DNA from: JAFAGX01 sp035623255
Lineage (GTDB): Bacteria; Acidobacteriota; Terriglobia; Terriglobales; Acidobacteriaceae
Length of the DNA stretch: 45,403 bases
Assembly (NCBI GenBank): GCA_035623255.1
Contig: DASPTU010000034.1
Span: 1 to 45,403, forward strand
Direction: 5' to 3'
Positions 6,422 through 14,614 of the stretch are shown here, in pieces (within the stretch, counting starts at the first letter, position 1; each line of letters opens with the position of its first letter). The translations under genes were made by a program, and so were the position numbers. A model generated the notes under the pieces. The model was not told the origin of the DNA and did not search any database. It saw only the letters and a list, made by a program, of their open reading frames with translations.

Positions 6422-6883
6422 ATGGGCATGCCGAGCGTGTTGCGCAAAGTCTTGCTGCTCGACCTGATCAAGGGGTTGCGTGTTACCTTTCGTTACCAGG
6501 ACCCCAAAGAAATCTACACCGAGCAATACCCGCTGCAAAGGCCCCAGGTGGCGGAACGCTATCGTGGGGCGCCGCGACTGAATGTAAATCCAGACACCAA
6601 TGAGACCATGTGCATTGCTTGCGACCTGTGTGCGCTGGCATGCCCGGAACACCTGATCGTAGTTTCCAGCGAACGAAACGAAAAGACCCGCCGCAAGGAA
6701 CTCACAACGTTTACCTATGATCTGAGCCGCTGCATGTTCTGCGGGCTGTGTGAAGACGCTTGTCCGACTGATGCGCTGGAATTGACGCAGGATTTTGAGT
6801 TGGCCAACTACACGCGTGAGGGCGCCATCTGGAATCGCGAGATGCTGGAAAAGGGCCCGCAGCCCACACAGTACAGGAAGTAG
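6422..6883 (+). CDS. nuoI: NuoI-like 2x[4Fe-4S] ferredoxin subunit, outside a nuo operon
   Basis: 153 residues. Two complete [4Fe-4S] motifs: CIACDLCALACP (Cys64, 67, 70, 74) and CMFCGLCEDACP (Cys104, 107, 110, 114), with the NuoI landmarks FRYQDPKEIYTEQYP before them and YDLSRCMFCG between. The N-terminal amphipathic segment VLLLDLIKGLRVTF is typical of the subunit that docks on the membrane arm of complex I, where it passes electrons toward quinone. No other nuo gene flanks it: tadA is divergent and agmatine deiminase convergent. It may serve a complex I encoded elsewhere or another oxidoreductase. Starts at 6422 and 6428 are both possible; no clear Shine-Dalgarno. Confidence 0.8.
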   Translation: MGMPSVLRKVLLLDLIKGLRVTFRYQDPKEIYTEQYPLQRPQVAERYRGAPRLNVNPDTNETMCIACDLCALACPEHLIVVSSERNEKTRRKELTTFTYDLSRCMFCGLCEDACPTDALELTQDFELANYTREGAIWNREMLEKGPQPTQYRK

Positions 6884-6925
6884 CCGTCAGCAATTTATAA
6901 CTTTCAGCGACTGATCAGTCCTGCG

Positions 6926-8035
6926 TCAGGCCTTTGGCTGCTGCTGGGTCATGCAGTGTATGGCTCCGAAGCCCCAAATCAGGTCCCCGGAGTAGATTCC
7001 TACCACGTCTCGATCGGGAAAGAGATCAGCAAGAATATCGAGCGCGACGCGGTCATTCGGATCGTTAAATACGGGGACCAGCACAACGCCATTCGCGATA
7101 TAAAAGTTCGCATAGCTAGCGGGCAATCGGCGATGCTCGAAAACAACTGGCGCCGGCATGGGCGTCTCGACAATTGAAATCGGCTTGCCATTCTGGTCGG
7201 AAGCCTCTCGCAGGCGGCGGATGTTGTCTCGCAGCGGCTCGTAATTCGGGTCGTCCGGATTGGACTCTACCATCGTGACCACCGTGTCGGGAGCAACAAA
7301 GCGAGTAATATCGTCGACGTGGCCGTGCGTATCGTCGCCCACGATGCCGCACCCTAGCCAAATCACCCCTTTGATGCCCAGATACTCGGCAAAAGCCCTT
7401 TCGTAGTCGGCGCGCTTCATGCCTGGATTTCGTTCTTGCGTGTGGCTAAGCAGACACTCTTCCGTGGTCAGCAGCGTTCCACAACCATTTACATCGATTG
7501 AGCCTCCTTCGAGGATCACACGTCGCTTCCGCAACGTTGGAGGAAGAGCTGCCGCATTGGCGGCCTGCACCATAGAGGCGCTTATTTTCGAGTCGCACTG
7601 ATAATTCGAGTACTTGGCCCAGGCATTAAACTGCCAGGTGATGCCCGTGAGAGTGGCCGGAGAATGCCCGGATGCAAGAGCTGTAGTCCCGCGCTCGTTG
7701 CAGACGACAAACGAACAACCCGAGTCCCGGACCCAGACGCGATCTGTGGGCCAGCGGTGGAAGCGGACATTATCACTTAACGCGTTGGCGCGATCGAGAA
7801 TCGTGCGCGCCCGCTTTTCGGCAGCGCTGTCGTTGACGATCAGTTCGACCCTCTCATGCCGCGCAAGATACCGGATGATCTCGGCGTAAACCCAAGGGAT
7901 CGGCTCGAATTTGCCGGGCCAGTCTTGTTTATAGTGGGGCCAGGCTAGCCACGTCGCTTCGTGCGGTTCCCATTCAGCCGGCATGCGGTATGAGATTTGT
8001 CTCGAAGGCGTGGTCGATTTTCTCACTGCTGACAT
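6926..8035 (-). CDS. aguA: agmatine deiminase
   Basis: 369 residues from ATG 8035, which overlaps the upstream stop in TAATG; the longer frame to 8233 lies inside the neighbour and is rejected. Family landmarks are RMPAEWEPHEATWLAWP near the start, WVRDSG (101-106), EGGSID (176-181), GHVDD (238-242) with the catalytic His, and the C-terminal nucleophile Cys361 in GAIHCMTQQQP. It hydrolyses agmatine to N-carbamoylputrescine and ammonia in the cytoplasm. The usual partner, N-carbamoylputrescine amidase (AguB), is not next to it; instead it is translationally coupled to an exported creatininase-family gene. It links to the polyamine locus further right. Confidence 0.92.
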   Translation of the reverse strand: MSAVRKSTTPSRQISYRMPAEWEPHEATWLAWPHYKQDWPGKFEPIPWVYAEIIRYLARHERVELIVNDSAAEKRARTILDRANALSDNVRFHRWPTDRVWVRDSGCSFVVCNERGTTALASGHSPATLTGITWQFNAWAKYSNYQCDSKISASMVQAANAAALPPTLRKRRVILEGGSIDVNGCGTLLTTEECLLSHTQERNPGMKRADYERAFAEYLGIKGVIWLGCGIVGDDTHGHVDDITRFVAPDTVVTMVESNPDDPNYEPLRDNIRRLREASDQNGKPISIVETPMPAPVVFEHRRLPASYANFYIANGVVLVPVFNDPNDRVALDILADLFPDRDVVGIYSGDLIWGFGAIHCMTQQQPKA

Positions 8036-8904
8036 TAGGGGTGTGTATCCAGCGGATGTTTGGCTTTTTCGAAGAATTCGCTTTGCAGCTGCAAGCTCGT
8101 TTGGTCGGACTTGACTGCGCGAATTGCCTCCACGATTGCATTCTCCCAATGACGCATCTCGAATTCGCCACGCTCTTTCGTCGCCGCTGAACCCTGGCCG
8201 GAGTAATGATTTGGGAAGCGCGCATACCACCATATCGCGGTGTAGAGGTCGTCGGGATGCTTAACCCTGGCCTGGTCGGCTCCTGACTCCCGGTCGGCGC
8301 GGTCCATGTGGACCAGGTCAGGACGCGCAATCAGCATCTTCGAAGTTTCCGATTCACCAGCATGCATGTCTGGCCCGGAACTCTGCTTCGGCGGCCCACC
8401 GGGCGGTGCTTCCAGAATCGGAAGCACGTAAACAACGTAGTCATGCAGCTTTTCTAACTGGGTCTGGGCAAAAAAAGGCAGCAGGTTCTCATTGCCACCA
8501 TGGCCGTTCACGATAATGATCTTCTTGCAGCCGTTGCGCGACATTTCATCCGTAGTCTCCTGCAGCAACTCGAGTTGCAGATGCGTACTGTAGGCTATGG
8601 TTCCCGGTTCGTGCTGGGCTTCGAAAATCTGACCAAAGTAGTACTCGGGAAAAACAACGGCATATTCTCGCTGGGCGGCTTGCAAAACTGCGAAACGTAC
8701 TTTGAGCAAGTCTGTCCCCAGAGGCAAGTGAGGACCGTGCTTTTCAACAATCCCGAAAGGCAAGATGCAGGTTCCTCTGGACTGATCTATAGCCGATCGG
8801 AAGTCTGATGCAGTCAGCTCTTCCCAATGAGCTGAGAGCGGCACTTGCGTCCAACCAAGAGTAGTGCAGCAGAAAACTATGAATACAGCGCAAAACCTTG
8901 TCAC
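8035..8904 (-). CDS. exported creatininase-family amidohydrolase
   Basis: 289 residues from GTG 8904, chosen because it gives a compact signal peptide (TRFCAVFIVFCCTTLGWTQ) with GGAG upstream; the open frame extends to 9030. Metal-site motifs are complete: EKHGPHLPLGTD (Glu54, His56, His59, Asp65), NGHGGN (133-138) and HAGESETS with Glu184. The family includes creatinine amidohydrolase, MftE peptidase and FAPy deformylase, so the substrate is open, probably a cyclic or linear amide. The signal peptide predicts action outside the cytoplasm, unlike classical creatininase. Its stop overlaps the agmatine deiminase start by one base. Confidence 0.8.
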   Translation of the reverse strand: MTRFCAVFIVFCCTTLGWTQVPLSAHWEELTASDFRSAIDQSRGTCILPFGIVEKHGPHLPLGTDLLKVRFAVLQAAQREYAVVFPEYYFGQIFEAQHEPGTIAYSTHLQLELLQETTDEMSRNGCKKIIIVNGHGGNENLLPFFAQTQLEKLHDYVVYVLPILEAPPGGPPKQSSGPDMHAGESETSKMLIARPDLVHMDRADRESGADQARVKHPDDLYTAIWWYARFPNHYSGQGSAATKERGEFEMRHWENAIVEAIRAVKSDQTSLQLQSEFFEKAKHPLDTHP

Positions 8905-9077
8905 TAAATCGTTTCTCCAGACCGCAGCATTGTAGCACCGGTACCAGCACAGCATCGGGGAACCCCTGTTGCTCTTAGACTTTCGGGTCTGAGCTGCAGA
9001 TAGACCTCGGGGTCTGATTACCTTCGTCACAAGGATTGCCTGCTGCCGGCAAGATATGATGCAGCAGAGTGGGTCCC

Positions 9078-10013
9078 ATGACGAAGTTGAACCTCATATT
9101 ATCTCTAACTAATAAAGACAACGACTATCAACTCGAACAGGCGGCCGCCGCGGATGAAGCCGCGAAGCGCCTCGGCGTGAGCCTGCAGATTTTGTCCGCT
9201 GAGAATGACGCGATCACTCAAAGCCAGCAGTTGCTGCAATTAATCCAATCACGCTCGACAGTTGTGGCGGACGGAATCATCTTTGAACCCGTTGGAGGAA
9301 CCGCACTGCCACAGGTGGCCCGGGCGGCGGCAATCGCCGGGATTGGGTGGGTGGTGCTGAATCGCGAGGTCGAGTATCTCCACGATCTGCGCCAAACCTA
9401 TCAAGTTCCCGCTTTCGCAGTAAGCTCCGACCACGAGGAAGTAGGTCGCATCCAAGGCCGGCAACTCGCTGCATTGTTGCCCCAAGGCGGGTCCGTCCTC
9501 TACATTCAAGGTCCGTCGGAGAACCTGGCGGCAAAACAACGTGCGACGGGCATGTACGATACCAAGCCGGCCGAAATCGAAATCAAAATGATGAGGGCAC
9601 AGTGGACCGAAGCCAGCGCTCATCGAACGGTAAGCTCCTGGTTACGGCTGTCCACCTCACATCAGACTCACATCGATGTGATCGCCGCACAGGACGATTC
9701 CATGGCTTTGGGAGCCAGGAAAGCTTTCGAGGAACTGCCGGAAGGCTCAGCCCGTGAAAGATGGCTGAGCTTGCCTTACATTGGATGTGATGGTTTGCCC
9801 AACAGCGGGCAGGCCTGGGTGCGAAAGGGGCTGCTCACAGCAACGATTTATATCCCCGCAAATGCGGGTAAGGCCGTTGACATGCTGGCCCAGGCTTTGC
9901 GGACTGGTTCGCTGCCACTGGAGCAGACGCTGACTATACCAATCTCCATCCCGGCCCTCGAATCGCTAATGCCATCGGTCGCCAAGAAAACTCGCTCGGC
10001 AGGCACCGCATAA
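9078..10013 (+). CDS. periplasmic-binding-protein-like (Peripla_BP_4/LacI sensor fold) protein without signal peptide
   Basis: 311 residues from ATG 9078 (GTG 9069 also possible). The fold is that of sugar-binding proteins: LNLILSLTNKDNDYQLEQAAAADEAAKRLG, then DGIIFEPVGG, GIGWVVLNRE, VSSDHEEVGRIQGRQLAALL, GSVLYIQGPSENLAAKQRATG, IDVIAAQDDSMALGARKAFEE, and the C-terminal LTIPISIPALESL. There is neither a signal peptide nor an HTH domain, and no ABC transporter or kinase gene lies next to it. It could be a cytoplasmic ligand sensor, or have lost its leader. No strong Shine-Dalgarno was seen. Confidence 0.7.
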   Translation: MTKLNLILSLTNKDNDYQLEQAAAADEAAKRLGVSLQILSAENDAITQSQQLLQLIQSRSTVVADGIIFEPVGGTALPQVARAAAIAGIGWVVLNREVEYLHDLRQTYQVPAFAVSSDHEEVGRIQGRQLAALLPQGGSVLYIQGPSENLAAKQRATGMYDTKPAEIEIKMMRAQWTEASAHRTVSSWLRLSTSHQTHIDVIAAQDDSMALGARKAFEELPEGSARERWLSLPYIGCDGLPNSGQAWVRKGLLTATIYIPANAGKAVDMLAQALRTGSLPLEQTLTIPISIPALESLMPSVAKKTRSAGTA

Positions 10014-10131
10014 ACATTTTCCCGTCGTTGAGCCGGAATGGAAGGCCCGCCGTGACGAGGCGCTGGTATCTGCTTACCTTTCCCGTTGCGAGAGGTCCTT
10101 GGTACAGTGAAAGCTCCACCGAGGAGCATTC

Positions 10132-10536
10132 ATGCCCACGTTAGTCCATCAACCAACCCGCATCACCGCTGCGGGAAATAAGCCGAAGCTGATCGATGAA
10201 TATATTGGACGAGTGAATACGGCTACGGGGGAAGTCAGCGTTGCCCACATGCGCAGTCCAGAAGGCTGGGAAGAACCCGGACAAAAACCGGACTTCGGTG
10301 AATTCACACTGGTCCTGCGGGGGATGCTGCGCGTGCGACACAAAGGCGGAGTGATGGATGTAATGGCTGGTCAGGCTGTCATTGTGCATGGCGGGGAGTG
10401 GATACAATACTCCACTCCTTCAAAAGGAGGTGCTGAGTACATTGCCGTCTGCGTGCCCGCATTCTCATTGGACACGGTCCACCGTGATGGGGACAACACA
10501 GCTTGCCTTAATAAACCACTCAATGACCCAATTTGA
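10132..10536 (+). CDS. single-domain cupin protein
   Basis: 134 residues from ATG 10132 with GAGGAG six bases upstream. One cupin beta-barrel is visible: FGEFTLVLRGMLRVRHKGG followed by DVMAGQAVIVHGGEWIQYSTP. The first motif has Glu but lacks the HxH pair of metal-binding cupins, and the second has a single His, so metal binding is uncertain. Residues 24-60 carry an IGRVNTATGEVSVAHM strand pair. Function unknown; similar proteins are often annotated as ethanolamine-utilisation-like (EutQ) cupins. It lies about 120 bases after the binding-protein-like gene in the same direction and may share its transcript. Confidence 0.75.
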   Translation: MPTLVHQPTRITAAGNKPKLIDEYIGRVNTATGEVSVAHMRSPEGWEEPGQKPDFGEFTLVLRGMLRVRHKGGVMDVMAGQAVIVHGGEWIQYSTPSKGGAEYIAVCVPAFSLDTVHRDGDNTACLNKPLNDPI

Positions 10537-10696
10537 TTTCTACGTGCGGCAATTGCCAGAGTCCTGTGCGATTACTAGATAACGTGGCCCTGGGGTCTGT
10601 CGCCAGGTTTGAGGGAGGAGATCACGTTAGCCTGGCTTAACTCGTAATCCATGTCCATCGGCGCCATGAAACCAGGCATATTGTCACTATGCACTC

Positions 10697-10864
10697 TCAC
10701 GACAGAAGTCTCCCGCTGGATGGCGAAACCGTGCCGGTAAAGCTGTATTGCTGGACATGTCTTTGGATTGCGTAGTGTGCGCCAAGCCAGATAATCAGGC
10801 AGGCTACGAACCCGATCGCAAAAAGCAGAGTCCAGTTGAGGACAGCAGGACGCACATGATTCAT
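10697..10864 (-). CDS. small single-helix membrane protein coupled to the DinB-like gene
   Basis: 55 residues from ATG 10864. The ATG overlaps the upstream stop as ATGA, a strong sign of translational coupling. A single membrane segment (WTLLFAIGFVACLIIWLGAHYAI) is followed by a short polar tail with GTVSPSSGRL. No family is recognised. The longer open frame upstream is the shadow of the DinB-like gene. Confidence 0.55.
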   Translation of the reverse strand: MNHVRPAVLNWTLLFAIGFVACLIIWLGAHYAIQRHVQQYSFTGTVSPSSGRLLS

Positions 10865-11433
10865 CTTACTTTGAGCCCATATTGCTGAGTGGGGGGCGGA
10901 ACGATACCAGTCATACGCAAGTATTCGACGATCTGCCCATAGTGATCGGCGATGTGCCAAACTGCAGCCACGGCGAGACCCAGCTTTGTATTCGGCCCGG
11001 CATAGGGACCTTCGACCCGATCGAGCGCGTTGGTGGCGTTGATCGTCTGCAGGACCTTGTTGCCGTAATCGAAGGAGTCTTTCAGATACTTCAGCAATTC
11101 GGCCTTGGTTTTCGCCGGGGCTGAGCCGCCCTTCTCGCAATGAGCGGGCGGAGTTTTGCCCTCAATCTCGTTGAAGAAGGCATAGTTGGCACAAGCCACA
11201 TGTTTCACCTGCTCGGCAAAGGACCGCACACCATCGAAGTTGCCAGCGCTTGGTATGTAGTCGTACTTGGTTTCAGGCATGGCATCTGCAACCGAGTAGA
11301 ACTGATCCTGGGTGTATTTCAGCGAATCCGCCACGCTGTCGGCAATGGTTTTGGGAATCTCGCCTTGTTGAGGGATCGCAGGTCTGGATAAAGAAGCAAC
11401 TAAGAACGCAGCAGCAAGCCAAGAGCGTTCCAA
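10861..11433 (-). CDS. exported DinB/YfiT-like four-helix-bundle protein
   Basis: 190 residues from TTG 11433, chosen because a perfect AGGAGG (11444-11439) precedes it by five bases and it yields a signal peptide (ERSWLAAAFLVASL...PQQ). The mature part fits the DinB fold: SLKYTQDQFYSVADAMPETKYDY, FAEQVKHVACANY with the first metal His, and VWHIADHYGQIVEYLRMTGIVPP with the other two. The activity of exported acidobacterial DinB-like proteins is unknown; thiol-transferase and metal-dependent hydrolase roles are known in the superfamily. It forms a unit with the small membrane protein that overlaps its stop. Confidence 0.8.
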   Translation of the reverse strand: MERSWLAAAFLVASLSRPAIPQQGEIPKTIADSVADSLKYTQDQFYSVADAMPETKYDYIPSAGNFDGVRSFAEQVKHVACANYAFFNEIEGKTPPAHCEKGGSAPAKTKAELLKYLKDSFDYGNKVLQTINATNALDRVEGPYAGPNTKLGLAVAAVWHIADHYGQIVEYLRMTGIVPPPTQQYGLKVR

Positions 11434-11555
11434 GAGGACCTCCTGAGTAGGACTACAAAGGTCGGAGAAAGATAGCACGAAGGAAGACGGGCAACGGTAC
11501 CCGTCTTCCTGCCGACTTGCCAACGCAGCCCGAAACGAGTGAAAAGTCGGGCACG

Positions 11556-11987
11556 CTACTTCAGCATGATCTCCTGCAAGAGTTCCGAGCTGATCAGTTC
11601 GCGCATCTCTGTGCGCTTCTCTCCGACCTGCTGCGCCTGTTGTTTGCCGCCGAGAATTTTGTCGCGGATGGCTTCACCCTTCGCGGCGAACCCGTCCATG
11701 GCGGCATGATTCTTGTACTCCACGGCCAGACAGAGGTCCCAATCTTCCGGGCTGCTCTTGGTCTCCTTCAGGAAGATTTTGTAATCCATGATCGCGCCCT
11801 GGCGCTTCTCCTCATCGAGTAGGGGTTTGCTGGACTGCCGAAGGCTGGTAAGGTAAGCGTCCATTTGGGTTGGTTTCACACGGATGAGAGAAACCCGCCA
11901 CACTGGGCCTTCCGTGTAGTGTTCCTGCGCAAACAGTGCGGGTACGAACAATGCTGCAAAAACAGCCAATGCACAGACTTTTCTCAT
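11556..11987 (-). CDS. exported hypothetical protein
   Basis: 143 residues with a clear signal peptide (RKVCALAVFAALFVPALFAQ, cleavage after AFA-like LFA). The mature part has a strand WRVSLIRVKPTQ, a helix DAYLTSLRQSSKPLLDEEK, a strand MDYKIFLKET, then LCLAVEYKNHAAMDGF. This resembles a dimeric alpha/beta-barrel (NIPSNAP/ABM-like) module. A helical tail rich in Glu, Gln and Arg follows. No function is known to me. It is separated from the DinB-like gene by about 120 bases and may have its own promoter. Confidence 0.6.
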   Translation of the reverse strand: MRKVCALAVFAALFVPALFAQEHYTEGPVWRVSLIRVKPTQMDAYLTSLRQSSKPLLDEEKRQGAIMDYKIFLKETKSSPEDWDLCLAVEYKNHAAMDGFAAKGEAIRDKILGGKQQAQQVGEKRTEMRELISSELLQEIMLK

Positions 11988-12070
11988 GAAAAAGCTCCTC
12001 GTGGGAAGTTGATCAAACCAGCGAGGAGCATGATACGCCGAAAGGCCGGCGACTAGTAGCCGGCATCTGG

Positions 12071-12679
12071 CTACGGTGCTTCAATCAATTCCATCTTGCC
12101 ATCTCTTCTCCGGTGCAACACCATGACCTTGCCCTTGGGATCGCGGAAGACAAATACGTCGCGATCACGAAAGTGGGCTTCCTTAATGGCCTCTTCCAGC
12201 GTCATAGGCCGCAACGCCACCGCTTCGTCGGAGCGTAGAAGATGAACTTCGGTAGATTTGGCGACCGCAGGAAACTTATGCACCACAACATCGATTTCAG
12301 CCTTTTGGCCTAAACCGGCGGCTCCAGCGACTACAGCTTCCGCAGCCCCACCATTCCATTTCTTAGGACTGAGAGTCTTGTGATTGCGACGTTTTTGTGT
12401 GCGCCATCGGGTCTTGTATTTGACCGCTTGCTTCTCGAGGTGGTCGAAAGCTTCATTAAGTGCTGAATTCATGTCTCCCGCTTGCGCCAGGGCGACCAGC
12501 GGACCATTTCGCGGGCTGATGGTGATCTCAGCCCTGTGGCGGTGCTTCTCAACCGCCAGGATGACTTTGGTTTCGAATCTGTCGCCAAGAATTCTGCGGA
12601 GTTTAGTAAGGCGGGTCTCAACTTCCTTGCGAATGTCAGGTGTTACTTCACACTGTCTGCCGGTGTATTCCACGTTCAT
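12071..12679 (-). CDS. hpf: ribosome hibernation promoting factor, long form
   Basis: 202 residues from ATG 12679 with AGGAGGGG upstream. The N-terminal S30AE domain (about 1-100) begins NVEYTGRQCEVTPDIRKEVE and continues with VILAVEKHRHRAEITI. A basic linker with KTRWRTQKRRNHK follows, and then the dimerisation domain (about 140-200) with RPMTLEEAIKEAHFRDRDVFVFRD and VLHRRRDGKMELIE. The long form joins two 70S ribosomes into inactive 100S dimers under starvation. It lies downstream of rpoN, as in many bacteria. Confidence 0.92.
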   Translation of the reverse strand: MNVEYTGRQCEVTPDIRKEVETRLTKLRRILGDRFETKVILAVEKHRHRAEITISPRNGPLVALAQAGDMNSALNEAFDHLEKQAVKYKTRWRTQKRRNHKTLSPKKWNGGAAEAVVAGAAGLGQKAEIDVVVHKFPAVAKSTEVHLLRSDEAVALRPMTLEEAIKEAHFRDRDVFVFRDPKGKVMVLHRRRDGKMELIEAP

Positions 12680-12744
12680 GAGCGCCCCTCCTGGAGATTG
12701 CTCAACTCATTACGGGCACTGCATTGGAACAAGTCAGAAGTGAA

Positions 12745-12781
12745 AGGTCAGAATGCAGAATTTACTTCTTCATTCAGACTT
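12745..12781. repeat. imperfect hairpin of AGAAGT/GAATGAAGAA-type low-complexity repeat behind rpoN
   Basis: aggtcagaatgcagaa (12745-12760) pairs with ttcttcattcagactt (12766-12781) with three mismatches over 16 positions around a 5-nt loop. The neighbouring bases, including the last codons of rpoN, have the same Ala/Gly-purine character. It may act as a terminator or be an intergenic repeat that grew into the rpoN end. Confidence 0.4.
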
Positions 12782-12793
12782 CTTCCTTCTGCC

Positions 12794-14578
12794 CTACTTT
12801 TTCACTCTGCGCTGGTGGGTGCTGGGAATGCGCATGTCTTCCCGGTATTTCGCGACCGTGCGGCGGGTGACCTGGATGCCCTGCGACTGGAGGATGCGGG
12901 TGATCTGCTCGTCAGTCAACGGCCGGGTGGGATCTTCTTCGTCGATAAGCTTTTTGACACGCCGTTTCAGAATCAGTAACGAAGTGTTACTGCCTTCGGG
13001 GCCATTGACGCTCTCGCTGAAGAAATACCGCAATTCGAACACGCCTTGTGGAGTGTGGGCGTATTTGCTGGCCACCGCTCGGGAAACGGTGGAGGGATGC
13101 ACGCCAATTTCCTCGGCCACCTCCTTGATCATCATGGGTTTCAGACAATCAATGCCCTTTTCCAGAAACTCTTGCTGCCGCGAGACAATGCTGTAGCAGA
13201 CTTTCATGATTGTCTGCTTGCGTTGCTCAATGTTCTTGATGAGCTGAATGGCTGACTTGTAACGTTCTTTTACATAATTACGCGTATCTTTGTCGTTTAC
13301 ATCCTTGGTCAGCAATCTGCGGTAGGCAGGATTAAGACGAAGCTGCGGAACATCCTCGTCATTCATGATGACCAGCCACTCGTCGCCATGCTTCACGAAG
13401 GCTACGTCAGGCTCGATGAGCCGCGGCTGAACCTTGTTGTAACGCAGACCGGGCCGTGGATCGAGTGTTCGAATGTAATCGAGAGCGGATTGAACAGCCT
13501 CAGGCGGACGATTAATGGTGCGAGAGATTTCCTTGAATTGTTTCAAGGTTAAAGCCCGCAGATGCTGATCAACCACCGCAATCGCGTCAGCCAGCAAATA
13601 CCCCGTCGCCTCGCGATCCCCATTGCCGTTCTTGTGGGACTCAAGCTGTAGCTGATGGGAGCGCAACTGGTAGAGCAGGCACTCCCGCAAATCACGGCAT
13701 GCGACACCCGGCGGATCCAGTTGGCGCACCAGCTCGATCGCTTCGTGCAAGTCAGCAATATTGAAGGTCGGCTGAAATGAGGGGTGTGAATTCGGGACCG
13801 ACGCTGCCACCCCAGAAGCTGAAGTAGGCTCTGGAGCAGCCTCGACGGCAATTCCGTGCCGGTCACCGGCGTCACCAACCGACTCGGTTGAGGAGGAATG
13901 CGGAACGCTCTCATCAGAGTATTCTTCAGGATTTGCAGGCGGAACCTCTTCCCCAACAACGGCGTCCGATGAACCTAAACCGAGGGCAGCAGCCTCCTTG
14001 ACCACACTCTCTGCCATGGCTGCGTCTGATTCCGGAGCAGCTGGTGGCACAGCCCCTAAAAGCTCTTCGTCTGTGGCGATGAGATACCCATCTTCATTCA
14101 AGTTGCCGATGACCAGTTCAGCCGCTTCGCGCACCGGCGGACGCGTTGAAAGCGATCCCAGTTGCCATATAAGGTGGTCTGAAAGAGTGCTTGGTTTCGA
14201 CAGGAAATTTTCAAACGAGGGCCGCTCGATCTCTTCGGATTCACCCTGGCTGCGATAACCAGGATCAAGATAGTCCTGGAAGAAGGATCCGAAGTCGATC
14301 TCTTCGAATGGATCTTTTTTCTCGGTTGCGGCGATGGGGTTTTCTTCGGGCGTCGGAGCCGGACGGTCGCGGTCTTCTTCCTTGCGATCGACATCGTCGA
14401 GCAAAGGCACTGCTTCTTCCAGTTCTTCCAGAACCGGATTCTCCACCATCTCGGCATTGATCATGTCCCGTAACTCGAGCTTATTGAGGGCAAGGACACT
14501 GACCATCTGCACCAGACCCGGAGTGAGGATCTGCCGTTGCGAGACCTTCAGATGCAGTTTGGGTTGCAACAAAACCAT
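12794..14578 (-). CDS. rpoN: RNA polymerase sigma-54 factor
   Basis: 594 residues, longer than the usual 450-500. Region I is intact (LLQPKLHLKVSQRQILTPGLVQ), followed by the core-binding part with NLNEDGYL and LDPPGVACRDLRECLLYQL. The DNA-binding part has GVHPSTVSRAVASKYAHTP, FFSES and the RpoN box TRRTVAKYRE near the C-terminus. Residues about 176-268 are an acidic, Ala/Pro/Ser-rich linker not found in typical sigma-54. The last residues (RRVKK) overlap a low-complexity repeat. The gene lies between lptB and hpf, a conserved arrangement. Confidence 0.95.
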   Translation of the reverse strand: MVLLQPKLHLKVSQRQILTPGLVQMVSVLALNKLELRDMINAEMVENPVLEELEEAVPLLDDVDRKEEDRDRPAPTPEENPIAATEKKDPFEEIDFGSFFQDYLDPGYRSQGESEEIERPSFENFLSKPSTLSDHLIWQLGSLSTRPPVREAAELVIGNLNEDGYLIATDEELLGAVPPAAPESDAAMAESVVKEAAALGLGSSDAVVGEEVPPANPEEYSDESVPHSSSTESVGDAGDRHGIAVEAAPEPTSASGVAASVPNSHPSFQPTFNIADLHEAIELVRQLDPPGVACRDLRECLLYQLRSHQLQLESHKNGNGDREATGYLLADAIAVVDQHLRALTLKQFKEISRTINRPPEAVQSALDYIRTLDPRPGLRYNKVQPRLIEPDVAFVKHGDEWLVIMNDEDVPQLRLNPAYRRLLTKDVNDKDTRNYVKERYKSAIQLIKNIEQRKQTIMKVCYSIVSRQQEFLEKGIDCLKPMMIKEVAEEIGVHPSTVSRAVASKYAHTPQGVFELRYFFSESVNGPEGSNTSLLILKRRVKKLIDEEDPTRPLTDEQITRILQSQGIQVTRRTVAKYREDMRIPSTHQRRVKK

Positions 14579-14614
14579 AAGAATCAGCTTCCGACTACTA
14601 ACCTATTGCCTGGT

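Noticed and set aside
6329..6652. 108-codon extension of TadA
   Set aside because: It overlaps the start of the divergent nuoI-like gene and has no deaminase-like sequence.
8036..8233. 66-codon extension of agmatine deiminase
   Set aside because: It lies within the creatininase-family gene; the TAATG junction and family N-terminus support ATG 8035.
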